NCBI GenBank assembly: GCA_016220045.1
Contig: JACRIP010000600.1
Location: 1-8,384 of the forward strand
DNA from: Planctomycetota bacterium
GTDB lineage: Bacteria; Planctomycetota; MHYJ01; WSZJ01; JACPWG01
DNA: 8,384 bases
Direction of reading: 5' to 3'
Shown here in pieces: positions 1 to 6,146 of the stretch. Made by a program: the position numbers and the translations under genes. The notes beneath the pieces were generated by a model. It was not told the origin of the DNA. It was given only the letters and a program-made list of their open reading frames with translations, and did not search any database. Position 1 is the stretch's first letter. Each line of letters begins with the position of its first letter.

Positions 1-1327
1 CGAATACGAACGCTTCGTCACCACGGTGATCAACGCCTACGTCGCGCCCGTCATGGTCCGCTACCTCGGCCGCCTCGCCGCGCGCCTGCCCGGCTCGGAC
101 CTGCGCATCATGGCCTCCAGCGGCGGCAGCGTCACCGTCCCCGCCGCCTGCGCTCATCCAGTTACAACCCTACTCTCCGGCCCGTCCGCCGGCGTGGTCG
201 CGGGCGCGGCCCTCCAGCGCGCGCGCGGCGCCGGCCGCGCCATCACCTTCGACATGGGCGGCACCTCGACCGACGTGGCCCTGCTCGACGGCGGCCTCCG
301 CCTGACCAAGGAGGGCCGCGTCGGCGACCTGCCCGTGCGCGTGCCCATGGTCGAAATCCACACCGTCGGCGCGGGCGGCGGCTCGCTCGCCCGGTTCGAC
401 GCCGGCGGCGCGCTCCGCGTCGGCCCGCAAAGCGCCGGCGCCCGCCCCGGCCCCGCGTGCTACGGCTTCGGGGGCGTGGCGCCCACCGTCACCGACGCCA
501 ACCTGCTCCTCGGCCGCATCGACGCCGCGCGCTTCTTCGGCGGCCGCCTGCGCCTCGACCGCGCCGCCGCCCGCCGCGCCGTCGGCCGCCTCGCCCCCGC
601 CATTCTCGACGTGGTCGATTCCAACATGGAGCGCGCGCTGCGCTTCCTCTCGGTCGAGCGCGGCCACGACCCCGCCCGCTTCGAATTGATCGCGTGCGGC
701 GGCGCCGGCCCGCTCCACGCTTGCGCACTCGCCCGCGCCCTCGGCATGCCCCGCGTCGTTGTCCCGCTGCGCCCCGGCAACTTCTGCGCCCTCGGCGCCC
801 TGCTCGCCGACGTCGTCAAGGAAGCCTCGCAGAGCGTCCTCTCGGAGATCGGAAAGACACCTGACTTCGCCCCGCTGGAAGCCCGCTGCCTGCGCGCACT
901 GCGTGCCGAGGGCATCGCGCCCGATGGTCCTGCCGCCGCCGGCCGCCTCCGCGTGCGCCGCCTCGCCGAGCTGCGCTACCGCGGCCAGTCATGGGAGATC
1001 CTCCTGCCCTGGGAGGAGGGCGCGGACATGCGCCGCCGCTTCGCCGCCGCCCATCGCCGCCGCTACGGCTTCGCGCTCCCCGATCGCGCCGTCGAGATCG
1101 TCAATCTGCTGGTGCGGGTCGAGGTGCGCACGCGCGGCCCGCGCTTCGCCCCGCTCGCCCCCCGCCGCGGCCGCTTCACCGGGTCCATCGACCGCGCCGA
1201 ACTCGGCCGCGGGTCGGTGATCCGCGGCCCGGCGATCATCAGCGAGGACAACGCGACGACGTTCGTGCCGCGCGATTTCGCCGGCGAGGTCGGCCGCTTC
1301 GGCGAACTCCTGTTGGAGCCCAGGTGA
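1..1327 (+). CDS. hyuA: Hydantoinase/oxoprolinase subunit A, 5'-truncated by window
   Basis: This is the C-terminal part (441 visible codons, first full codon at 2) of a HyuA-type subunit, which normally has about 650-720 residues. The family uses ATP to open cyclic amides such as N-methylhydantoin or 5-oxoproline, and relatives are acetone/acetophenone carboxylase subunits; the substrate cannot be told from sequence. The ASKHA-type phosphate motif FDMGGTSTDV lies near 248-277. The family signature VGAGGGSLARFDAGG runs on to SAGARPGPACYG and PTVTDANLLLGR (about 365-525), and CGGAGPLHA is near 695-720. The GTG at 26 lies inside the conserved stretch ERFVTTVINAYVAP, so it is not the start; the gene begins upstream of the window. 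It ends 3 nt before hyuB, so the two are surely co-transcribed. Codons end mostly in C, unlike hyuB. Confident of family, not of substrate. Confidence 0.95.
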   Translation, partial: EYERFVTTVINAYVAPVMVRYLGRLAARLPGSDLRIMASSGGSVTVPAACAHPVTTLLSGPSAGVVAGAALQRARGAGRAITFDMGGTSTDVALLDGGLRLTKEGRVGDLPVRVPMVEIHTVGAGGGSLARFDAGGALRVGPQSAGARPGPACYGFGGVAPTVTDANLLLGRIDAARFFGGRLRLDRAAARRAVGRLAPAILDVVDSNMERALRFLSVERGHDPARFELIACGGAGPLHACALARALGMPRVVVPLRPGNFCALGALLADVVKEASQSVLSEIGKTPDFAPLEARCLRALRAEGIAPDGPAAAGRLRVRRLAELRYRGQSWEILLPWEEGADMRRRFAAAHRRRYGFALPDRAVEIVNLLVRVEVRTRGPRFAPLAPRRGRFTGSIDRAELGRGSVIRGPAIISEDNATTFVPRDFAGEVGRFGELLLEPR

Positions 1328-1330
1328 AAC

Positions 1331-2884
1331 ATGGACCTGCGCTTCGAGGTGCTGAAGAACCAGCTCTGCTCCGTGGCGGACGAAATGGGGGCGGTGCTGG
1401 TGCGCGCCGCGCACTCGGTGAACATCAAGGAGCGCAAGGACTGCTCATCGGCGGTCTTCGACGCGCGCGGGCGCATGATCGCGCAGGCCGAGCATATTCC
1501 AGTGCATCTGGGCTCGATGCCGCTTTCGGTGCAGGCGGCGCTCGCCGCAGGGCCGCTCGCGGAGGGCGACCTGGTGATCCTGAACGACCCGTATCTCGGC
1601 GGCACGCACCTGCCCGACGTCACGCTGGTCCGCCCGGTCTTCCTGAGCGGCCGGCTGCGCTTCCTGACGGCCACGCGCGCGCACTATTCCGACATCGGCG
1701 GCAGCGCGCCGGGCTCGATGCCGCTCGCGCGCGAGCTCTACCAGGAGGGGATCATCCTACCGCCGGTCAAGCTGCGCGCCCGCGGACGGCTCTGCGACGA
1801 TCTGGTGCGCGTGCTGCTCGCGAGCCTGCGCAATCCGCGGGAGGCCGAGGTGGACCTTGCGGCCCAGATCGCCTCCTGCGACGTCGGCGCGGCGCGCCTG
1901 GCCGCCATCGTCGCGCGCGCGGGGGAAGGCCGGGTGCTGGCCTTCTGCGGCCGCCTGCTCGACTACGACGAACGCTTGATGCGCAGCGCGATTCGGCGCA
2001 TCCCGCCCGGCCGCTACCGCTTTGCCGACGCGCTCGACGACGACGGGGTATCGCCGGGGCGGGTGCCGATCGTTTGCACGGTCACGATCCGGCGCGACGG
2101 GCGCGCGCGCGTCGATTTCGCGGGCTCGGCGGCGCAGCGCCCGGGCAACGTCAACGCGCCGTTCGCGGTCACGCTCTCGGCGGTGCTCTATTGCTTTCGC
2201 TGCCTGATCCGGGAGGCGATCCCGGCGAATGCCGGGTGTCTGCGGCCGCTCGAGGTGGTGGCGCCCGCGGGCACGGTGGTGAATGCCTGCCGCCCGGCGG
2301 CGTGCGCGGCGGGGAATGTCGAGACCTCGCAGCGCGTGGTCGATGCGGTGTTCGGGGCGCTGGGCCAGGCGATTCCCCTACCGGCGGCGAGCTGCGGGAC
2401 GATGTCGAACTTCTCCTTCGGCGGGGCGGGGTTCGCGTACTACGAAACCATCGGCGGCGGCATGGGGGCGCGCCCGGGCCGGGCGGGGGTGGACGGCGTG
2501 CAGTGTCACATGACGAACACGCTGAACACGCCGATCGAGGTGCTGGAGACGGGCTATCCGGTGCGGGTGACGGAGTACCGGCTGCGGCGCGGCTCGGGGG
2601 GCCGGCCGGCGCGCGCGGCGGCGGCGCGCGGGGCGCAGCGCGGCGGGGACGGCATCGTGCGGGAGTTCGAGTTCCTGGCGGAGGCGACGGTCTCGGTGGT
2701 CTCGGATCGGCGCGTGCTGCCGCCCTGGGGCACGCCTCCGGGGAAGACCGGAGCGAACTTCGTGGACGGGCGGCGGATGCCCGGGAAGTTCACGGTGGCG
2801 GCGCGCCCGGGGACGAGGGTGCGCATCGAGACGCCGGGGGGTGGCGGGCGGGCGGGAGGCCGTGGAGGCGGTCGTGCAAGGTGA
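1331..2884 (+). CDS. hyuB: Hydantoinase/oxoprolinase subunit B
   Basis: A complete 517-residue HyuB subunit, partner of HyuA in ATP-dependent cyclic-amide hydrolysis or related carboxylation; presumably cytoplasmic. Family landmarks in order: the N-terminal EVLKNQLCSVADEMG, NDPYLGGTHLPDV (85-97), VDFAGSAAQRPGNVNAP (261-277), GNVETSQRVVDAVFGAL (328-344), ETIGGGMGA (372-380), HMTNTLNTPIEVLE (393-406), and RVLPPWGTPPGKTGAN near 461-476. ATG 1331 follows the hyuA stop by 3 nt, with AGGTGA immediately upstream, so translation is probably coupled. The C-terminus is odd: after TPGGGG (501-506) the frame reads a Gly/Arg tail and stops, where relatives usually continue with about 15-25 more residues. 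The neighbouring frame there reads GREAVEAVVQGDR, which looks more like a normal family tail, so a small frameshift near 2836-2860 is possible. Third codon positions favour G far more than in any other gene of the window. Confidence 0.95.
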   Translation: MDLRFEVLKNQLCSVADEMGAVLVRAAHSVNIKERKDCSSAVFDARGRMIAQAEHIPVHLGSMPLSVQAALAAGPLAEGDLVILNDPYLGGTHLPDVTLVRPVFLSGRLRFLTATRAHYSDIGGSAPGSMPLARELYQEGIILPPVKLRARGRLCDDLVRVLLASLRNPREAEVDLAAQIASCDVGAARLAAIVARAGEGRVLAFCGRLLDYDERLMRSAIRRIPPGRYRFADALDDDGVSPGRVPIVCTVTIRRDGRARVDFAGSAAQRPGNVNAPFAVTLSAVLYCFRCLIREAIPANAGCLRPLEVVAPAGTVVNACRPAACAAGNVETSQRVVDAVFGALGQAIPLPAASCGTMSNFSFGGAGFAYYETIGGGMGARPGRAGVDGVQCHMTNTLNTPIEVLETGYPVRVTEYRLRRGSGGRPARAAAARGAQRGGDGIVREFEFLAEATVSVVSDRRVLPPWGTPPGKTGANFVDGRRMPGKFTVAARPGTRVRIETPGGGGRAGGRGGGRAR

Positions 2885-2899
2885 TCGGCCGGCCGAGCC

Positions 2900-2927
2900 G
2901 GGGCGGACACGGGGGTCCGCCCCTACG
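2900..2927. repeat. GTAGGGGCG-type palindromic hairpin, copy 1
   Basis: GGGGCGGAC (2900-2908) pairs with GTCCGCCCC (2915-2923) across a 6-nt loop, and CTACG follows. Read on the minus strand the element begins CGTAGGGGCG and ends CGCCCC, the same boundaries as the palindrome at 5976-6001. It starts 15 nt after the hyuB stop, so it may form the 3' end structure of that mRNA, but there is no U tract. Confidence 0.65.
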
Positions 2928-2936
2928 CCCACGATT

Positions 2937-2999
2937 GCACCGGTCCCCCTCCCCCTCGCCGCAGGCGGCGCTCCGTGGCGGCACGATGGCGCACCGGTC
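2937..2999. repeat. Degenerate C-rich element with GCACCGGTC direct repeat
   Basis: GCACCGGTC occurs at 2937-2945 and again at 2991-2999. After the first copy comes a CCCCCT-CCCCC tract and CGCCGCAG, resembling the left half of the hairpin element at 3171-3226 and the half-units inside mutL, but without the GGGGGAGGG right arm. It is probably a decayed or partial copy of that family. The similarity is short and C-rich, so this is tentative. Confidence 0.4.
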
Positions 3000-3001
3000 A
3001 C

Positions 3002-3062
3002 TCTCGTACTCGTACTCGTACTCGAAAGCCGTGGGCATTCGAGTACGAGTACGAGTACGAGA
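3002..3062. repeat. 25-bp perfect inverted repeat made of hexanucleotide repeats
   Basis: The left arm (3002-3026) consists of three and a half tandem copies of CTCGTA; the right arm (3038-3062) is its exact reverse complement, built of TACGAG units. The spacer is 11 nt (3027-3037). GCC and GGC within the spacer could add three more pairs after one A-A mismatch, giving a hairpin of about 28 pairs with a GTG loop. It lies between two converging genes. In other frames it produces alternating SYSYSY, RVRVRV and EYEYEY peptides, which are not real proteins. Confidence 0.93.
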
Positions 3063-3170
3063 TACGACGGAGGCCACCCTTCCGATTCGTGCGACCGGTA
3101 CGGTCGAGATGCAAGAACGGTCGTGCACCCGGCGACCCCCCCCGCCGCAACGCCCACGGCGACCGCACCC

Positions 3171-3226
3171 GCACGGTCCCCCTCCCCCGCCGCAGCGGGG
3201 GAGGGCAGGGGAGGGGGTACGTTCGC
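3171..3226. repeat. C/G-rich palindromic repeat element, intergenic copy
   Basis: The core is an 11-bp perfect stem, CCCTCCCCCGC (3180-3190) with GCGGGGGAGGG (3195-3205), around a CGCA loop. A second GGGGAGGGGG (3208-3217) can compete for the same C-rich arm. By hand alignment this 56-nt stretch matches 7954-8009 inside mutL at 50 of 56 positions. It sits 30 nt downstream of the radical SAM stop (minus strand). It appears to be a dispersed REP-like element and not a gene-specific site. Confidence 0.8.
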
Positions 3227-3255
3227 ACGGCGACGGGTATTGCGCCCCCCTGCCC

Positions 3256-5112
3256 TCAGCAGGCGGCGGCCCCAGCCCCGGCAACCGCCGCCCCACCCGC
3301 CACGGCTGCTGCGGCGGCGGCCGCAGCGGCTGCCTCCTCTTCCGGCCGCGGCAGCGCGTACGCCTGCTCCCGGTCGCGCCAGAGCGTGTGCCGTTCGCGC
3401 CAGAAGTCCATGTGGTCCCACGGCAGCGCTTCGTTCTCGCCGCGGCCGCGGTAGGCGTACCACTCCGGGTCGATTCCCGCCTGCTCGAAGCTCTTCATCC
3501 AGGTGTCGAGCCGGAAGTGCTCGTCCCACTCGTCGAAGCGCGCGCCGTTCTTGAAGGCGGCGAGCAGCGCGCGGCCGACGCGCCGATCGCCACGCGAGAA
3601 GACCGATTCGACGAACGCCCGGTCCGGGTTGTGGAACTTGTAGCGCAGGAACGGGCTGCGGATGCGCGCCTTCATGAAGCGCACGATTTCGTGGTGCCGC
3701 TCCATGGTCATCATGCCGTCCCACTGGAAGGGCGTCATCGGCTTGGGCACGAACGGGGACAGGGTGACGTTCACGTGCCCGGCCTGGCCCATGACCGCAC
3801 GGCCGAGCGCCGAGACCTTTTCGACCAGGCGCAGCCCGTCTTCGAGCTCGCGGTCGGTCTCGCGCGGCAGGCCCTGCATGAGGTAGAGCTTCACCTGACG
3901 CCAGCCGTGCTCGTAGGCGATGCGCACGCCGTTGAGCAGGTGCTCGTCGTGGATGTGCTTGCGGATGACGTTGCGCAGCCACTGGCTGCCGGCTTCGGGG
4001 GCGAAGGTCAGTCCGCTCTTGCGCACCGTGGCGATCATGCCCGGGATGTGGGCGATCTTCTCGTCCACGTGCAGCGAGGGGACGGACAGGCCGACCTTCT
4101 TGGCCTTGAAACGCGCGGTGAGGCGCACCATGAGCTCGGGCAGGTCGGGGTAATCCCCGGTGGAGAGGGACGTCAGGCCGATCTCGTCGAGTCCGGTCGC
4201 GCGGTACGCCTGCTCCGCGTAGCCGACCAGGGTATCGACCGTACGGTAGCGGACCTTGTTCTTGATGGCGATGGACTCGCAGAAGCGGCAGATGTGGGGG
4301 CAGCCGCGCATCAGCTCGAGGTTGATGCGGTCCATCACGGTTTCGCCGTAGGAGAGGATAGGCTTGGTCGGGTAATAGGCGGTTTCGAGGGAGGCGACGG
4401 AGCCCTTGGCGATGCGTTCGGGGGCGTCGGCGCAGCGCGGACGGAAGGAGGCGATCGTCCCGTCGGCCTGATAGGTGTATTCGTAGAGGGAGGGGGCGTA
4501 GCAGGAGGGGACCTGCTTCACGAGCTCGAGGAGCAGGCGCTCGCGGCTCGCGCACTCGCCGCGCAGGCGCACGAGGGCGGTGCAGATCGCGGGCAGGAGT
4601 TCCTCGCCGTCGCCGGCGACGAAGAGGTCCACGAAGTCCGCGAGCGGCTCGCCGGCGAAGGCGCAGGGGCCGCCGGCGATGATGAGGGGGTCGGAGAGCT
4701 TGCGTTCGGCGGAGTGGAGCGGGAGGCCGGCGAGGTCGATCATGTTCAGGACGTTCGTGTAGCACATCTCGTGCTGCAGCGAAAACCCGATGAGGTCGAA
4801 CTCGCGGACCGGAGTGTGGGATTCGACGGTGAAGAGCGGGATGCCGCGCTCGCGCATCTTGGCTTCCATGTCGAGCCAGGGGGCGAAGGCGCGCTCGGCG
4901 GCCCACTCGGGGTGGGCGTTGACGACGCCGTAGAGGATCTGCACGCCGGCGTTGGACATGCCGATCTTGTAGGTGTCGGGGAAGGCGATGCAGACCTTGA
5001 GCTGCGCGCGGTCGAGGTCCTTGCGGACCATGTTGACTTCGCCGCCCACGTACTGGATGGGCGAACTGACGCGGAGAAGGACCTTTTCGACGTCCGACCA
5101 GACGGTGGACAT
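3256..5112 (-). CDS. B12-binding-like radical SAM protein (TIGR03960-type), function unknown
   Basis: A 618-residue protein of the uncharacterised radical SAM family I recognise as TIGR03960. The N-terminal part (about 35-180) is a Rossmann/B12-binding-like domain (KVCIAFPDTYKIGMSNAGVQ, LIIAGGPCAF, FVAGDGEE), though no DxHxxG cobalamin motif is seen. The radical SAM core follows, with the [4Fe-4S] motif CPHICRFC (C271, C275, C278), LTSLSTGDYP (313-322) and LTFAPEAGS (368-376). The usual C-terminal LPWDHMD is at 563-569. An added tail, EEE followed by ten Ala and then Gly/Ala/Val repeats ending in Cys (591-618), looks like low-complexity expansion. ATG 5112 has GGAG about 9 nt upstream on its strand. 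It lies 93 nt downstream of folE on the same strand, probably sharing its promoter. The reaction and substrate are unknown. Confidence 0.92.
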   Translation of the reverse strand: MSTVWSDVEKVLLRVSSPIQYVGGEVNMVRKDLDRAQLKVCIAFPDTYKIGMSNAGVQILYGVVNAHPEWAAERAFAPWLDMEAKMRERGIPLFTVESHTPVREFDLIGFSLQHEMCYTNVLNMIDLAGLPLHSAERKLSDPLIIAGGPCAFAGEPLADFVDLFVAGDGEELLPAICTALVRLRGECASRERLLLELVKQVPSCYAPSLYEYTYQADGTIASFRPRCADAPERIAKGSVASLETAYYPTKPILSYGETVMDRINLELMRGCPHICRFCESIAIKNKVRYRTVDTLVGYAEQAYRATGLDEIGLTSLSTGDYPDLPELMVRLTARFKAKKVGLSVPSLHVDEKIAHIPGMIATVRKSGLTFAPEAGSQWLRNVIRKHIHDEHLLNGVRIAYEHGWRQVKLYLMQGLPRETDRELEDGLRLVEKVSALGRAVMGQAGHVNVTLSPFVPKPMTPFQWDGMMTMERHHEIVRFMKARIRSPFLRYKFHNPDRAFVESVFSRGDRRVGRALLAAFKNGARFDEWDEHFRLDTWMKSFEQAGIDPEWYAYRGRGENEALPWDHMDFWRERHTLWRDREQAYALPRPEEEAAAAAAAAAAVAGGAAVAGAGAAAC

Positions 5113-5145
5113 GCGGCAATGCTCCGAGAACGGGCTGCGGCGGGC

Positions 5146-5187
5146 GGACCAGGGACGAGGGACCAGGGGTCAGGGAGCAGGGAGCGG
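5146..5187. repeat. Degenerate 7-bp tandem repeat between folE and the radical SAM gene
   Basis: Six consecutive heptamers read on the plus strand: GGACCAG, GGACGAG, GGACCAG, GGGTCAG, GGAGCAG, GGAGCGG. In the folE-radical SAM transcript (minus strand) this becomes a C-rich, pyrimidine-heavy tract (CCCTGGTCC-like) of about 42 nt. It lies between the folE stop and the Shine-Dalgarno of the next gene. Such a tract could be a Rho-loading site or simply a dispersed minisatellite. Confidence 0.7.
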
Positions 5188-5205
5188 ACGAGGACAGAGC
5201 GGCGG

Positions 5206-5850
5206 CTACTTCTTGCCGCGGATGAGGTCGAGGAATTCGCTGCGGGTCTTGCTGTCGCGGCGGAAACGGCCGAGCATGGAGCTGGTGAGCATCACGGCGT
5301 TTTGTTTTTGCACGCCCCGCATCATCATGCAGAGGTGCTGGGCTTCCATGACGACGGCGACGCCGCGGGGCTTGAGCCGCTCCTGGAGGGTTTCGGCGAT
5401 CTGGCAGGTGAGGCGTTCCTGGACCTGGAGGCGGCGGCTGAAGACCTCGACGATGCGCGGGATCTTGCTCAACCCGACGACCTTTTTTTTCGGCAGGTAG
5501 GCGACGTGGCATTTCCCGAAGAAGGGCAGGAGGTGGTGCTCGCACAGGCTGAAGAAGTCGATGTCGCGAACGACGACCATTTCGTCGTAATCGACGTCGA
5601 AGAGGGCGCCGTTGAGGATGCGGTCGAGGTTCTCGCGGTAGCCGCGGGCGAGCTGGCGGAGGGCGGCGGCGACGCGGCGCGGGGTTTTGGAAAGGCCGTC
5701 GCGGCGCGGGTCTTCGCCCATGGCTTCGAGCAGGCGGACGACCAACTCCTGGACCGGCGTGTCGGCGGGCGGCGGGGTCCGGAGCAGCGAGAAGTCGCCG
5801 GCCTCGGCGGCCAGAATCTCGGCGGCCTGGCCGGAGCGAACGGTCGCCAT
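5206..5850 (-). CDS. folE: GTP cyclohydrolase I
   Basis: A 214-residue type I GTP cyclohydrolase, converting GTP to 7,8-dihydroneopterin triphosphate, the entry to folate and other pterins (and to queuosine in many bacteria). The zinc ligands are all present: C103 and H106 in SLCEHHLLPFFG and C174 in QHLCMMMRG, with the 71-residue spacing of the E. coli enzyme (C110, H113, C181). GLSKIPRIVEVFSRRLQVQERLT (126-148) is the conserved core. Length is normal. The start chosen, ATG at 5850, has GAGAGAG 5 nt upstream and fits a sigma70-like promoter whose predicted start is about 46 nt further up. The leader contains a run of 11 C. An A8 run inside the gene encodes KKK (121-123). The next gene downstream is the radical SAM protein. 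Confidence 0.97.
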   Translation of the reverse strand: MATVRSGQAAEILAAEAGDFSLLRTPPPADTPVQELVVRLLEAMGEDPRRDGLSKTPRRVAAALRQLARGYRENLDRILNGALFDVDYDEMVVVRDIDFFSLCEHHLLPFFGKCHVAYLPKKKVVGLSKIPRIVEVFSRRLQVQERLTCQIAETLQERLKPRGVAVVMEAQHLCMMMRGVQKQNAVMLTSSMLGRFRRDSKTRSEFLDLIRGKK

Positions 5851-5873
5851 GGGTTCTCTCTCGAAGCGGGGCA

Positions 5874-5884
5874 GGGGGGGGGGG
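5874..5884. repeat. G11 homopolymer in the folE leader
   Basis: Eleven G on the plus strand, i.e. C11 in the predicted folE 5' leader. It lies between the predicted transcription start (about 5896) and the GAGAGAG ribosome site, 23 nt from the ATG. A run this long is prone to replication slippage even in a GC-rich genome, and also to sequencing error. Confidence 0.85.
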
Positions 5885-5902
5885 CGGACGGCAATGGCAA
5901 GG

Positions 5903-5931
5903 AGTATAGCGTCCGCGCTCCGGCCCGTCAA
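5903..5931 (-). promoter_or_regulatory. Predicted sigma70-like promoter of folE
   Basis: On the minus strand TTGACG (5931-5926) and TATACT (5908-5903) are separated by exactly 17 nt, matching the consensus at 5/6 and 5/6 positions. Both boxes are AT-richer than their surroundings. The predicted start near 5896 gives a leader of about 46 nt to the folE ATG. Confidence 0.75.
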
Positions 5932-5939
5932 CTGGGGGG

Positions 5940-6064
5940 CCGCGGTGGGGTGCATGTCCGTAGCTGCGCCGTTCGCGTAGGGGCGCGTCGCGACGCGCCC
6001 CGACGGCCAGGTCCGGAGAACGAGGGCGCGGCCAGGTGCACGCACGGACATGCACCCGCCGCGG
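5940..6064. repeat. 125-bp element with imperfect terminal inverted repeats
   Basis: The left arm at 5940-5961 (CCGCGGTGGGGTGCATGTCC, then GT) and the right arm at 6044-6064 (ACGGACATGCACCCGCCGCG, then G) are reverse complements apart from one base change and one single-base gap. Weaker symmetry (11 of 15) continues inward. A separate perfect palindrome lies inside. The arms sit next to the -35 boxes of the two divergent promoters. No target-site duplication is visible. It could be a miniature mobile element or a pair of regulator sites. Confidence 0.75.
5980..6001. repeat. Perfect 22-bp palindrome in the divergent promoter region
   Basis: GGGGCGCGTCG is followed directly by its reverse complement CGACGCGCCCC, with centre TCGCGA. 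After one mismatch the symmetry extends by three more pairs (CGT before, ACG after). The edge CGTAGGGGCG (5976-5985) is shared, inverted, with the hairpin at 2900-2927. It could be a dispersed REP-like unit or a dyad operator. Confidence 0.8.
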
Positions 6065-6081
6065 TGACGCAGGCGCCGCCC

Positions 6082-6110
6082 TTGACAGGCGCTCGCCCCC
6101 CCCGTATGCT
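6082..6110 (+). promoter_or_regulatory. Predicted sigma70-like promoter of yqaA-mutL
   Basis: A perfect TTGACA -35 box (6082-6087) is followed after exactly 17 nt by TATGCT (6105-6110, 4/6 of the -10 consensus). The predicted start, near 6117, leaves a leader of about 40 nt before the GTG start of the membrane protein gene. mutL, 12 nt further on, presumably shares this promoter. Confidence 0.75.
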
Positions 6111-6146
6111 GCGGCGCTTTGCAGTTCCCAATTTCGCCCCGTCCCC

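Larger units (their letters stand above)
2885..3255. other. Repeat-filled convergent intergenic region
   Basis: The 371 nt between the hyuB stop and the stop of the converging radical SAM gene hold no credible gene. They are a chain of palindromic and low-complexity pieces, itemised separately: a GGGGCGGAC hairpin, a degenerate C-rich element with a GCACCGGTC direct repeat, a long hexamer-built hairpin, and a C/G-rich palindrome. A smaller hairpin, CGACCG-GTA-CGGTCG, lies at 3092-3106. No T-run follows any stem in either direction, so none is a canonical intrinsic terminator, though the hairpins could still stop or protect the two converging transcripts. Confidence 0.75.

Noticed and set aside
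26..28. GTG as the start of hyuA
   Set aside because: The codons upstream (EYERFVTT) continue the conserved family sequence, and half of the protein would otherwise be missing.
3180..3205. Intrinsic terminator for the radical SAM gene
   Set aside because: The stem is strong but no U-run follows on either strand, and the same hairpin occurs inside the mutL coding region, where termination would be harmful.
2841..3554. A 237-codon plus-strand frame across the intergenic repeats
   Set aside because: Its beginning may be the displaced HyuB tail, but the rest is translated repeats and antisense to the radical SAM gene, so it is not a separate gene.
6106..6108. ATG as an alternative start of the membrane protein
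   Set aside because: It overlaps the predicted -10 box and has no ribosome binding site, whereas GTG 6157 has GGAGG at 5 nt.
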